64,000 bases of DNA, from NCBI RefSeq assembly GCF_026745355.1, contig NC_079205.1:60378593-60442592 (forward strand), written 5' to 3'. This DNA comes from Beta vulgaris subsp. vulgaris (Eukaryota; Streptophyta; Magnoliopsida; Caryophyllales; Amaranthaceae). The position numbers were made by a program, and so were the translations under genes. Under the pieces are notes generated by a model. That model was not told the origin of the DNA. It did no database searches and worked only from the letters and a program-made list of their open reading frames with translations. Positions 11,076-23,000 of the stretch are shown in pieces (position 1 is the first letter of the stretch; every line of letters starts with the position of its first letter).

Positions 11076-13832
11076 ATGGTCACAGCAAAGGCAATAGATA
11101 TGCTTCTTTTACAGATAATTTTCCTTTTTCTGACATGGCTTCTGCTTGCTTTTCCATGTCTAGTACAAGCCTCATTCTCACAGTCACAACCAGCCACCAT
11201 GCTCACTGCTGCCAATACTACACTGCCTGGATGCCCACGTAAGTGTGGAAATGTGACAATCCCCTACCCTTTTGGCATTGGGAGAGGCTGCTCCTTGGGG
11301 GATAACTTTGTTATTGTCTGTGACGTGCAAAAGAATTTCTCTTTACCTAGATTTCCTGGTAGACAGATTCTTGATATATCTGAGACCCAGTTGACAGTAA
11401 CAGCTCGTCCTGCTGCTTCTTCTTGCGACTCTGTAGAAAGAGGATCAGGTGAAGACAACACTTGGCGTACGGTTGATCTGACAGCCCTGCCTTATTCAGT
11501 GTCATCCACCTCCAACAAGTTTGTGGTCACTGGTTGCCATCACTATGGATTGATCGAGGCACAAACAATGACTGGCCGGGAAGTTGTTAGCTGTGTTGCC
11601 TTGTGTACCAGAGAAGAGGATATAAATGATAAGATGTGCTCTGGCATTGGTTGTTGCGAAGCTTCTATTCCAAAGGGCTTACGTGCCTGGAATAGTAGCC
11701 TAGAAAAGATATATTACAATACAACTGTTTCATACGGGAATTGCAGCTATGCCTTCATAGTTAAAAAATCAAGTGTCAGAATTCGGGGATTTCAGGATGC
11801 TGGGCTTCTGAAAAGTGTGCCTTTAGTGCTTGACTGGTTTATTCCCAACGAGTTCTGTAAGGATGCTCAGAGGAACTCAACTACATATGTGTGTCAACAG
11901 TATACAACTTGCATTGATCTTGATCAGGTTCTGAGTGTTGTAGGATATCGATGTAAATGTCTTCATGGGTATGAGGGCAATCCTTATCTTAGCCCAGGTT
12001 GCACAGGTTAGTATGTTGATCACCCTCTTCAATTACATGTAATTGTTTTCTTTTGGCAGCTTACAATTCAAGATCATATACTGTAGACCCATATAACTAT
12101 TTGTATCTCATTTCCCAGAAATTGATGAGTGTGCAAAGGCAAATAATCCTTGTTCCAGCACTTGTCTCAACACTCCAGGTAGCTATAAATGTCACTGTTC
12201 AACTGGCTATTATGGTGATGGCAGGAAAGATGGAACTGGTTGTCATTCTAAGAGCTTGAAATTGGTCTACAGTCTTGGTAATGTTATTTCTAAAGCAGTA
12301 ACTATTGTTAAGATAGATCATATATGAAACAGAGTTAACTGAGGTTGTTATGTATATTAGTCCTTAACCTAGAATGAGAAACTTGGTTACTTTGCTGAAA
12401 CATTAGTTTGGAATGAAAATAAAAGAATCCCTTGCTGTAAAGATCTTTTTTCCTGAACAAGTTAAAATTTCGGTCTTCTGTTCCATTTCAACCAACTAAA
12501 CTAATTAAGCGTTAGGGTGGGTGAACGACCATTTTGCTATTTGCTATGTTTTCTTGAGCATAATGAATCTGTAATCTGTGCTTTACAGGACTTGGCTTGG
12601 GGTTGGGATCTATGCTTCTCTTTCCCAGTGGGTTTTGGCTTTTCATTGTAGCTCAAAGAAGAAGGAAGATAATGGAAAAGGCTAAAAACTTTAAGCAAAA
12701 TGGTGGTTTTTTACTGCGACAACAAATGTCATCCAAGGACGGTATGATAGAAAAAACAAGGATTTTTACTGCTGATGAGCTAGAGAAAGCTACTGATAAT
12801 TTTAATAATGACAGAGTTCTGGGTCAGGGAGGTCAAGGTACAGTTTATAAAGGTATGTTGAGTGATGGAAATATTGTTGCCATAAAAAAATCCAAAATAG
12901 AAGGACAGAGCCAGTTGGGTCAATTTATAAATGAGGTGGTCATTTTATCACAAATTAACCATAGAAATATTGTCAAGCTATTAGGATGTTGTTTGGAGAC
13001 ACAAGTTCCTCTGCTAGTCTATGAATTTGTACTAAACGGGACTCTTTCTAAATGTATCCATGATCCTAGTGAAGATTTCCCGGTTACATGGGAAATGCGC
13101 TTACAAATTGCTATAGAAGTAGCCGGAGCTCTTTCTTACTTGCACTCTGCATCCTCAAAGCCCATATTCCATAGAGATGTTAAATCCACTAATATACTTC
13201 TTGACGCGAAATATAGAGCTAAACTATCAGATTTTGGAACATCAAGGTCTATTGCCACTGATAAAACACATTTAACCACTTGTGTTCAAGGTACATTTGG
13301 TTATCTGGATCCTGAATACTTCCGATCACACCAATTCACTGATAAGAGTGATGTTTACAGCTTTGGGGTAGTTTTAGTGGAGCTTTTGACAGGGTCAAAG
13401 GCTATTCGTCGTTCTGACTCTGTTAATGGTCAGAGCCTAGTGTTGTGGTTTCTGTCAGCTTTGGAAAATTTGGAATTGCATGATATATTGGCTGCTCGAG
13501 TTGCAAAAGAGGGTAAGAAAGAAACCATCCTTGCCACTGCCAATCTTGCTAAGCAGTGTTTGAACATGGATGGGAGACAAAGGCCAACAATGAGAGAAGT
13601 CGCGATACAGTTGGAGGTGATCAGTAAACTGGAAGATGTGCCTGTTTCACTTGAAAAGACACTGTCAGAGATCGATGTGCAGAAATTCGAAGATTTTGAA
13701 GTGAATACAAGTGATAATGTATTGCCTTCACACACATCTTACACAGAAGAAGATTGTTCTTTACCTTTAACTGAATCTTTCACTACTATATTTTCTGCAC
13801 TAAGATCAAAAGGTGCTAACAGCCTCAAATAG
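11076..13832 (+). CDS. Wall-associated receptor kinase-like protein, intact copy
   Basis: Three exons, 11076-12006, 12119-12277 and 12589-13832, with GT-AG introns, both phase 1, give 777 residues. In order: signal peptide with hydrophobic core [17 protein letters not shown]; galacturonan-binding region with [16 protein letters not shown]; a Cys-rich EGF-like stretch [13 protein letters not shown]; calcium-binding EGF ([10 protein letters not shown]) in exon 2; membrane segment about 367-386; and a cytosolic kinase. Kinase residues: GQGGQG 442-447, Lys463, HRD 558-560, DFG 578-580, and [11 protein letters not shown] in the activation segment. The HRD arginine makes it an RD-type active kinase. 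WAKs span the plasma membrane, bind pectin or oligogalacturonides and signal in growth and defence. Length and exon plan fit the family. It is the only readable WAK of the pair. Confidence 0.93.
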
Positions 13833-14090
13833 TTTTGTTGTGAACTTTGATATCATGACTTAGAATTTTCAGTACTTTTTTCTTCTTTCCACTTACTAGT
13901 TTCCATTAAGATATACATCTAGGCTTTGTTATTCGGCAGCCGAATGTGCTAAGGCTTGGTTTAGGTGTGGTGTAAGAGTAATTTGCTTTGCTGTATTGAT
14001 CTTGTATTATCAATGTCAAATTATAAGAACTTGGATGGTGAATTATTTTTCTTTTTTGTTATTCGAGGAGGAAATATTACAAATATAATC

Positions 14091-14246
14091 TATGTTGCTC
14101 GGATTAGGATACCCATGTCCGACATGGGTACGTGTCCAAGTGTCCGACTTGATTATTTGTTTGAAACTTTTCATTTTTTTGGCCCAAAACGAAGCGTCAA
14201 GTGTTTCATCCATGTTCAAATGTCGAGGATCCAACACGGATGCTTG
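14091..14246. mobile_element. hAT-like MITE, truncated (copy B)
   Basis: This is the tandem copy of the truncated element at 8312-8461. It begins CTATGTTGCTCGGATTAGGA and ends before the right terminal repeat, and marks the right edge of unit B. Confidence 0.7.
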
Positions 14247-15090
14247 AGGTGAAATGAATAACCAGAATAATATAGAATATAATAAAACTGTTTCTAACTG
14301 AACTGAATCAAACTGAATAAAATTGTTATTAACTAAACTGCATAAAACTGTTTTAAACTAAATCGAATCAAACTGAATAAAACAGTTTTGAAATATATAG
14401 AAAACAATTGTCTCAAATACTCAAACTCAACTATTTCAAAATGTAACACCTCATTTCGTATTTTTTAATTTACCTAAATTATTGGCGTAAAATGACATGA
14501 CACCTTAATAGCTAGACAAAGAAAAAAATGTAATTTCAATTTTACATTACTATTTGCATTAAAAAGTTGAATTCTCAATAATCAAAATTTAAGACCTTTG
14601 TGTATTTTAATAAAGAGAAATACTTACATGGTTGTATCACTTGTATGGGCTATGGAATATGATTATTTATTTGTTTTAATTCTTCAAATATAATTAATGA
14701 AATCCATCATTGTTAATAAAAATTTTCTTTCTACCTTAACTCACCCCACATTGATTGCTGGTTATCTTATTTTTGATTTTTCAAATATAATTCATGACAT
14801 TGATTGCTGGTTATTTATTTTTAAACACTTCCACTCGATGTTACTTTTACTATTTTGATTACTTGCAATAGCAAATTATTTGTCAAAGCCCTTTAATAAT
14901 TTAGGAATGTTTGATGTACTATTATAAAACAAATATAGAATCAAAGAATAAAAAAAACTATACTAAAATCTCATGGATCAAATGTAAAAAATCAAAACCA
15001 AATTTTTATTTATATCACAATGTAATTACAACTAAGCAACAAACATAAAAACAAAAAACCTAACAAATGTTCCACTTCTATTTACAATAT

Positions 15091-15885
15091 ATTAAAACCC
15101 TAATATCCTAAAATTCATATCTGCCACCACATTGCACCCTATAATACAAAAAAATAAGTTAGCATGGATAACATATGGAAAAAAAAGGATGAAAAATTTT
15201 ATGTAATAACTCACCAAAATATAACCATACCAAATGTTATGTTTTGAAAAAGATAAGTTTAGATTTGGGCTCTCAGAGTATTATCATCATCGAGCACATG
15301 ACCCCAAAACACTTACCCAAATTGTCAACTAAAATTATTTGAATCCAACAAGATACTATGGGCATCACCACACTAAAATAGTCCAAAAAGAGACGACGTG
15401 TACTCTAGTGAGAGTTCCCAACATAGCAACTTGGGTTTCAATCATTTTAATAAACAAAATAGGACAAGTTTTGAGACCTTATTTCGATATTAAAACCCTA
15501 ATATCCTAAAATTCATATCTGCCACCACATTGCACCCTACAATACAAAAAAATAAGTTAGCATGGATAACATATGGAAAAAAAAGGACGAAAATTTTTAT
15601 GTAATAACTCACCAAAATATGACCATACCAAATGTTATGTTTTGAAAAAGATAAGTCTAGATTTGGGCTCTCAGAGTATTATCATCATCGAGCACATGGC
15701 CCCAAAACACTTATCCAAATTGTCAACTAAAATTATTTGAATCCAACAAGATACTATGGGCATCACCACACTAAAGTAGTCCAAAACGAGACAACGTGTA
15801 CTCTAGTGAGAGTTCCCAACATAGCAACTTGGGTTTCAATCATTTTAATAAACAAAATGGGACAAGTTTTGAGACCTTATTTCGA
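15091..15885 (+). repeat. 398-bp tandem direct repeat, two copies
   Basis: Copy 1 (15091-15488) and copy 2 (15489-15885) both start attaaaaccctaatatcc and both end gacaagttttgagacc-ttatttcga. They differ at only a few positions, which suggests a recent duplication. Confidence 0.9.
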
Positions 15886-16010
15886 AACGGGACATTTAGC
15901 AAGCTCAAGAGCAACCAGCATTTAACATGCTCAAAAAAGTAGATCTTTCTGATTTGCTCTCGGAAAATTTTCGTCATCGAACACTTGGCCTCATTCCAAA
16001 ACAGGGTAAA

Positions 16011-16170
16011 TATCAAGCTCAACAGAATCCAACCAGCAACATTATCAAGGTCAACAAAATCAACCAGCAACTGTATCAAGCTCAACAGAATCCAACCAAC
16101 AACATTATCAAGGTCAACAAAATCAACCAGCAACCGTATCAAGCTCAACAGAATCCAACCAACTTAATTT
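16011..16170 (+). repeat. 63-bp tandem repeat, about 2.4 copies
   Basis: tatcaagctcaacagaatcc recurs at 16011, 16074 and 16137, a period of 63 bp. Since 63 is a multiple of three, all forward frames stay open. One reads a 21-residue Q/N-rich repeat (YQAQQNPT...NKINQQ) in an open frame from 15927. No start context or flanking exon supports a gene. Confidence 0.85.
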
Positions 16171-17093
16171 TTTAAGTTGAAGAGAACGCACCTTCATTTG
16201 ATTTAATAAACAGGTAAGACAAACACTTAAATATGCAACATTTTCACTGTGAAGATCAAAGTTCACTTAAATATGCAACATTTTTGGATTTCACACTATA
16301 TAAGTCCTTGTACTTCATTTCGTTTGTTTAATCTTTAGCTTCCTTCTTAATCAAAATATTCTAACAACCTTTTTCGCGTTAATTATAACACAACAAAAGC
16401 TTCATCTTCTTCTTATTCTCTTTCAAACCTTCATTCTCTTCTTCCATGGCTGCATTACTCTATACTAGCCTAATAGCATGGCAATTGCAGGTTTTCTTGC
16501 TCTTTGTTTGTATTGCACTTTTTTCTCTAAGGGTAACCTGTACTACAATAACTTTTTGGCCATTTAGTGCTGGATTGCTTAAAACTCAAACGTCGTTGAG
16601 GGTGTTGGTGAAGTTGAAATCAACTGTGCTTTTCGATTTCTATTTCCTTTCTTCTTCATTTTCTGCCTTTTTTTTCCTGTTTATTGGGTTTTTTTTCCTT
16701 TCTTCCATCTGGGTCTTAGTTCTTATTCAACTAACATGAAGGTACTTCTTCTTAATCTTGAATTTCCTTTTTTGTACCAATTTTATTGAATTCTTTGGGA
16801 TTTTTCTACTCTGTTTTATGCATGCGAGTATAATAATTAATATTACTGGGTGTTTTTGTTTTTTGTAAATGTGTAATGTGTATTTCTTTAGACTGTGATT
16901 TCATTTAGAAAAGAAAGTTTCATCAATTTGTATCATTGGGTACATTGATTTTGTAAATATTCACAAGAAAGAACAAATTAAACCCAAATTTACCATAATT
17001 CATGTATCCAAATTCATAACATCATGAATTCATTTGTCCTTGCAAGTTTGAAGTGCTAATGAAGTTCTTTGTGGGTGTGTGTGTAGATGAGTA

Positions 17094-17142
17094 TGTTGTT
17101 TGCTATGGTTGCAAGAGTTCGTTTCAAAGAAGATGTGAACAG
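17094..17142 (+). other. Exon-like segment in the palindrome arm
   Basis: Between gtgtgtgtag and a gtaattttgg donor lies an open stretch reading MSMLFAMVARVRFKEDVN. Upstream, the L repeat ends in atgaag/gtactt (about 16741), a good donor. Downstream, tttttag/ctacggtagaagg (17976) is an acceptor-like site. Joined, these would give a peptide of about 30 aa. The right arm keeps the motif with a 9-bp in-frame deletion. This may be a small spliced gene or the leader of a lost gene; the product is unknown. Confidence 0.25.
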
Positions 17143-17852
17143 GTAATTTTGGTGTCTGTTGTTTCCTACTTCTGTAAAGTTAACTTATGCATATGACTCA
17201 TAGTTTTTGAAGTGTTTTTGATTGTTAAAATCTTCTTGTCCCAAAGTTACATTTTATGTTAAACTATAGTATAAGTTTTGGTTCTTCATATTTTTGCTTT
17301 TTCCTGTCAACTTGTGTCTTTATATAAATACAACAGACAGTCAGACACAATAGTAGCTAAGTAGTCTAGCTAAACTACATTACTACGTTCATAAAGATTT
17401 GGAAATTTTTTGTGTGAATGACTAATTTTCAAGATATTGTTGAAATTTATTTGCTGCTCATTAAAACTTAGTTTGGTAATCTGTCTTAGAGAAGGAGCCT
17501 GTGGCTATGTTTGGATTTTGGCCTACATTGTCTGATGTTACTATGATAAAACTATTATGTTCAAGATATTGTTGAAATTTGTTTGGTGCTCACTAAAGCT
17601 TAGTTTGGTGCTCTGTCTTAGAGAAGGAGCCAGTGACTATATTTCGAATTTCGCCTACATTGTCTGATGTTAATATGATAAAGCTATTTGTATCCGAGGC
17701 TTTTGTGTCTTTCATGATGGTGAAATGTTTGTTTGTTGACCTATAGCTTTGGTTGTTCTTACCTTGTTTTTCTTCTTTACACCCCTAAACTTTTCCTAGC
17801 TAAACAACACCTCAAAAAGAGGGTTTTGTTTGCTGATGAATGTAGATTTATA

Positions 17853-17905
17853 CTTCCTCCGTTTCTTTTTACTCGCTACACTTTCCATTATGGGAACGGA
17901 GGAAG
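17853..17905. mobile_element. Stowaway-like MITE, 53 bp, left arm only
   Basis: The ends are CTTCCTCCGTTTC and the complementary GGAAC...GGAGGAAG, flanked by TA at 17851-17852 and 17906-17907. The matching place in the other palindrome arm (around 21476-21480) has a single TA and no element, which is a clean empty site. Confidence 0.85.
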
Positions 17906-18009
17906 TATGTTAGGATGCTAATGAAAATATGGTACTGCAATTGTCCTAACTGATTGTATGTCATTTGTGTTTTTAGCTACGGTAGAAGGCCAGTTAGCGA
18001 CTGCTAAAG

Positions 18010-18430
18010 AACACGAAGCTGACTACGATCTTTTCACACATCAGATTTGATATTTGGACAAAACCAACTTTTTGCTGTTATTTTTTTGTGAGTTTGAAGG
18101 CTGCTAATTCAAACTAGAAGCTCATCATTGGCAACACCACTGCAACTTTGCATCTGAAGAGAAGGCAGTTTTTAGAACATGAAGCTGACTACGACCTTAT
18201 CATACATCAGATTTGATATTTGGAGATAACCAATTTTTGCTGCTAATTCTTTGTGAGCTTGAAGGCTGCTAACTCAGACTACAATCTCGCCGGCAACACT
18301 ACCTCAGCATTGCATATGTAGAGAAGGCAGTTTTTTTTAACATGACTACGGTTTCATACATCAGATTTGATATTTGGAGAACACCCATTTTTGCTGCTAT
18401 TTCTTTGTGAGTTTGAAGGCTTATGTAGAG
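18010..18430 (+). repeat. Tandem repeat of about 165 bp, three copies
   Basis: The motif gaagctgactacga, then catcagatttgatatttgga, tttgctgctaattctttgtg and agagaaggcagtt recurs three times (starts near 18010, 18178 and 18340; the last is shorter). The other arm has the same array inverted at about 20950-21375, so the array predates the inverted duplication. Confidence 0.8.
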
Positions 18431-19489
18431 AAGGCAGTTTCTTTTCTTCTAATATTGCGTCAAAGTAGTACATACAATAACAACACCATAGCTTGAAGAG
18501 TTGAAGGTGATAGTAGACAGCTGAAAGATGACATTTTATTTTGCAACTTCTCCACAAGATAGTATCATAGTAGGCAACCTTTTTTCTTCTATTAGGCGTC
18601 AAATTAGAAGTAGATATTATAACACCAGGCACTAGCTAATTGTACATCCATACCTTGGAGGTGATCTTATACAGATGACATTTGATTTTGTAACTCCTCC
18701 ACAATGTAGCATCTTTGCTGCAAGTTTCAAGTGACATTAAATGTGAATTGATTCTCTAACAATTAGTCTCTTTTGAGTTTTTGACAATCTGTGGCCAATT
18801 ATGGTGTCTTCTTTTGAGTAGAGGCATCATAATGTATAGTGATTCTTGAAGTAGTGTTTTCTGACTGGCCTGATGTTGTTGGTTATGTTGTGTTTGTGCG
18901 TGCGCGCGTGCATTCGTGCTCAAGTGTGGATGAGTGCCAACATTGGTGGGTCGCTTTGGAGGAATTACATGCTCCGCTTAGTCGATATTACTTTCATCCT
19001 CTTCTCTTATCTTGCATGTTCTAATCTGATTACTAGTATCCATAGCTGCTGTTTTTTTGGGTACCCCATTGATCATTGCGTATCTTTTGAGTTGTCCATG
19101 CTAGCCTTTAGTAAATGTTCCAGATTTCTATGTCTTCAAAGAAATTGAAGTTTGACCCTACGCTCTGCATTACCATATTTTCATCATCTATTCCTATGTA
19201 ATATGATTCTCTATATAATTCATTCTCTTTCTACCTCATGTTGACTTTAAACACCCCCCACCCTAAAGTGTCCTAGTAAGTAGTATGAAAGTGGTGTTTA
19301 GGTTAATTTGAGTTACATTATAATTGATAAAGCTTATTTACAAACATATGGGAACATATTTCAAACATTAGCCTACGGTTTCAAATTATAATATTGTGTA
19401 TTCTACAATAAAGTTGCACACATTTTAAAACAATGGAAATTCATTAGGTAGCCTCACCATTTGTATTTTCAATATTAATTTTATTAGCC

Positions 19490-19969
19490 TCCAAGGAAAT
19501 TCAAGGACAAGGAAAGCATAGCAAAGCTTGATCACGGTTAGGGAATTGCAAGAGAATCCTGAAGACTAGTAGTAAGAAAAGGTCTTGTTTCATTCCTAAG
19601 TTTGATGTTATTGGCAAGTTGCGTGTAGGAATAAAGAAGAAATTTGGTTTCATTGAAGACCCTTCCCAAAGCTCAATGAAAAAACTAGCTTCAAGTTCTT
19701 GTGTTGCTATCAATAAGTCAGATGTTCATAATGCGTCAAGTCCTTGTCTGAAGTTAGATGTTCTTAGTAAGCCAGATATTAGTAGTGTGTTAAATCCTAG
19801 TCTTATGTCGTCTAGTAGTGGGTTTAAGGATGGGCTTGTTAGTCTATGTATTGCGAGTCCTCAAATAACCAAAGTCCACAACCTAGTCATAAAAGCTAGG
19901 CAGATGGATTCACTTATAATTTAATGTTTTTATCAATGTATGCTCTTCTTGTCAAAAAAAAAAAAAAAA
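19490..19969 (+). mobile_element. Retrotransposed fragment with poly(A) tail, in the palindrome spacer
   Basis: The spacer between the arms contains an open frame of 101 codons (19619-19924), Ser-rich, starting MRVGIKKKFGFIEDPSQSS. A short tail and 16 A residues (19954-19969) follow. An open frame followed by a poly(A) tract suggests a 5'-truncated LINE or processed copy inserted in + orientation. I do not recognise the protein and found no clear target duplication. Confidence 0.45.
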
Positions 19970-20086
19970 CAACTATAGCCTTTTTTGGAACTAGCAAGCA
20001 AACCTCTCCAATTTCTAATTCCTTCTATTTGATTTCCTAATTATCTGCAACTAGTCATCAAATTGTGAAAGTTTCCATCTTCTATA

Positions 20087-23000
20087 CTAGGACACTTTAG
20101 GGGGGGTAAGAGTCAACATGAGGTAGGAAGAGAATGAATTATATAGTATCTTAATCTCTATTCCCATAATAAAGAGAATCATATTACATAGGAATAGATG
20201 ATGAAATTATGGTAATCCAGAAGGTAGGGTCAAACTTCAATTTCTTTGAAGACATAGAAATCTGGAACATTTACTAAAGGCTAGCATAGACAACTCAAGA
20301 GATACGCAATGATCAATGGAATACCCAAAAAAAACAGCAGCTATGGATACAAGTAATCAAATTAGAACGTGCAAGATAAGAGAAGAGGGTGCAAGTAATA
20401 TCGACTAAGTGGAGCATGTAATTCCTCTCCAAAGCGACCCACCAATGTTGGCACTCATCCACACTTGAGCACGCGCACGCACGCACACAACATAACCAAA
20501 AACATCAAGCCTCTCAGAAAACACTACTTCAAGAATCACTATACATTATGATGCCTCTACTCAAAAGAAGACACCATAATTGGCCAAGAATTGTCAAAAA
20601 CTCAAAAGAGACTAATTGTTTGAGGATCAATTCACATTTAATGTCACTTGAAACTTGCAGCAAAGATGCTACATTGTGGAGGAGTTACAAAATCAAATGT
20701 CAAATGTCATCTGTATAAGATCACCTCCAAGCTATGTATGTATAATTAGCTAGTGCCTGGTGTAATATCTACTTCTAATTTGACGCCTAATAGAAGAAAA
20801 AAGGTTGCCTACTATGATACTATCTTGTGGAGAAGTTGCAAAATAAAATGTCATCTGTCAGCTGTCTACTATCACCTTCAACTCTTCAAGCTATGGTGTT
20901 GTTATTGTATATACTACTTTGACGCAATACTAGAAGAAAAGAAACTGCCTTCTCTACATAAGACTTCAAACTCTCAAAGAATTAGCAGCAAAAATGGGTG
21001 TTCTCCAAATATCAAATCTGATGTATGAAATCGTAGTCATGTTAAAAAAACTGCCTTCTCTACATATGCAATGTTGAGGTGGTGTTGCCGGTGAGATTGT
21101 AGTCCGAGTTAGCAGCCTTCAAGCTCACAAAGAATTAGCAGCAAAAATTGGTTATCTCCAAATATCAAATCTGATGTATGATAAGGTCGTAGTCAGCTTC
21201 ATGTTCTAGAAACTGCCTTCTCTTCAGATGCAAAGCTGCAGTGGTGTTGCCAGTGATGAGCTTCTAGTTTGAATTAGCAGCCTTCAAACTCGCAACAAAA
21301 TAACGGCAAAAAGTTGGTTCTGTCCAAATATCAAATCTGATGTGTGAAAAGATCGTTTGACAGCTTCGTGTTCTTTAGCAGTCGCTAACTGGCCTTCTAC
21401 CGTAGCTAAAAACATATATGACATACAATCAGTTAAGAACAATTGCAGTAGCATATTTCCAGTAGCATCCTAACTTATAAATCTACATTCATCAGCAAAT
21501 AAAGCCCTCTTTTTGAGGTGTGGTTTAGCTGGGAAAAGTTGAGGGGTGTAAAGAAGTAAAACAAGGTAAAAGCAACCAAAGCTATAGGTCAAGAGCAAAT
21601 ATTGCACCATCATGAAAGACACAAAAGCCTCGGATACAAATAGCTTTATCATAGGAACATCAGACAATGTAGGCGAAATTCGAAATATAGTCACATGCTC
21701 CTTCTCTAAGACAGAATACCAAACTAAGTTTTAAATGAGCAGCAAACAAATTTATACTATCATAAGGAAGCTCACCCCGCAATTGGTTTGATGCCAAGGC
21801 GAAAAAGACTAGAGATGACATGTTATAGTCTTATAGATAGGCGCAGGGACTATTCCAGTGAGGTTGTTGATGCTGAGGTCAAGATGTTTGAGGCTCTGAA
21901 GATGGCTCAGTTCTTTCGGAATAGTGCCTCTAAGAGTATTAGTACCCAAATCCAAGTTAATCAATGAGGTCAGATTTCCAAGAGATGGTGGTATAGGGCC
22001 GGAAAATGAGTTGCTTGCCAAGCTCAAGACTTCGAGGTTTGGGATCGGATTGATATTAAGGCATCCTTGTCTGAATCGATACTCGAACGAATCGACTCAA
22101 CAACAAGGATTAAGGGATAATGAGGAAAAAACTAGCAGTTTAAGAAGGATGGAACATACAAACAATGACAAAGGAAAAAAACCGCGGAATGAATGAGCTA
22201 AGAGTGCAGACCCAATACCATGTTAGAATTTGTGTTTAGAGATGAAGGAAGTAGAAGAAAGAAATAGAAAGAAGATTGAAGGTAGCCATTGTTGAGCTTT
22301 GTAGAGCTCGTGAATTAAAAAGAGAGAGAAAGTGAGTAGGAATATTATAACATCTACTTATTTATACTAATTGTAAGAGGTAACAAAATTAATGTTAGAA
22401 TTACAACTAACATAACTAACAACAATATCTAAACTTTAACAACCTAATATCTAAACTACATTGTAAGATCATATATCCCCCCACCCCCTAATTATTGCAA
22501 GGATTTTCTAATCTCGGATTGTAAGACTATATTAGACATCGTTATTTAAGTTGGCTACGGTTTAACATCAAAAAAAAAAAATCTGAACTCCAAACTCCAA
22601 CAAAATTAATATAACATTCACACAAAAAATTTCCAAATCTTTATGAAGGCAGTAATGTAGTTTGACTAGGCAACTTAGCTACTGTTCTCTATTGTATTCA
22701 TATAAAGACATAAGTTGACAGGAAAAAGCAAAAATATCAAGAACCAAAACTTATACTATAGTTTAACATAAAATGTAAATTTGGGACAAGAAGATTTTAG
22801 CAATTAAAACACACTTCAAAAACTATGAGTAATATGCATAACTAACTTAACAGAAGTAGGAAATTTCAGACACTTACCTGATCACATCTTCTTTGAAACG
22901 AACTCTTGCAAACAACATACTTATTTACACAAACGCACAAAGAACTTCATTAACACTTTAAACTTGCAAGAACAAATGAAATCATGATGTTATTAATTTG

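Larger units (their letters stand above)
9448..14246 (+). repeat. Tandem duplication unit B (PPR remnant + WAK)
   Basis: This is the second copy of the block described at 3648-8461. Unit A is followed directly by leader repeat L. Unit B is separated from its L copy by about 2.05 kb of extra repeat-rich sequence (14247-16296). Confidence 0.9.
14247..16296. other. Repeat-rich insertion in unit B
   Basis: This extra sequence is absent from unit A. It holds degenerate aactgaatcaaactgaataa repeats (14270-14395), plain AT-rich DNA to about 15090, a 398-bp tandem duplication and a 63-bp tandem repeat (listed separately). No recognisable gene, and no terminal repeats that would identify a transposon, were seen. 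Confidence 0.6.
16297..19278 (+). repeat. Large inverted repeat, left arm
   Basis: Read in reverse complement, this arm matches 20087-23843. The outer ends share ctatataagtccttgtactt; the inner ends share ctaaagtgtcctagta. The arm contains leader repeat L (16297-17030), the exon-like piece at 17094-17142, an internal duplication at about 17420-17690, a Stowaway MITE, and a threefold tandem repeat (18010-18430). Identity looks high by eye, with small indels. It is shorter than the right arm mainly because that arm has an 850-bp insertion. Confidence 0.9.

Noticed and set aside
18354..18632. 92-aa frame, with a near-identical 91-aa frame at 20753-21028
   Set aside because: They are the same palindrome-arm sequence in both orientations, with no recognisable domain. 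Conservation reflects recent duplication, not selection.
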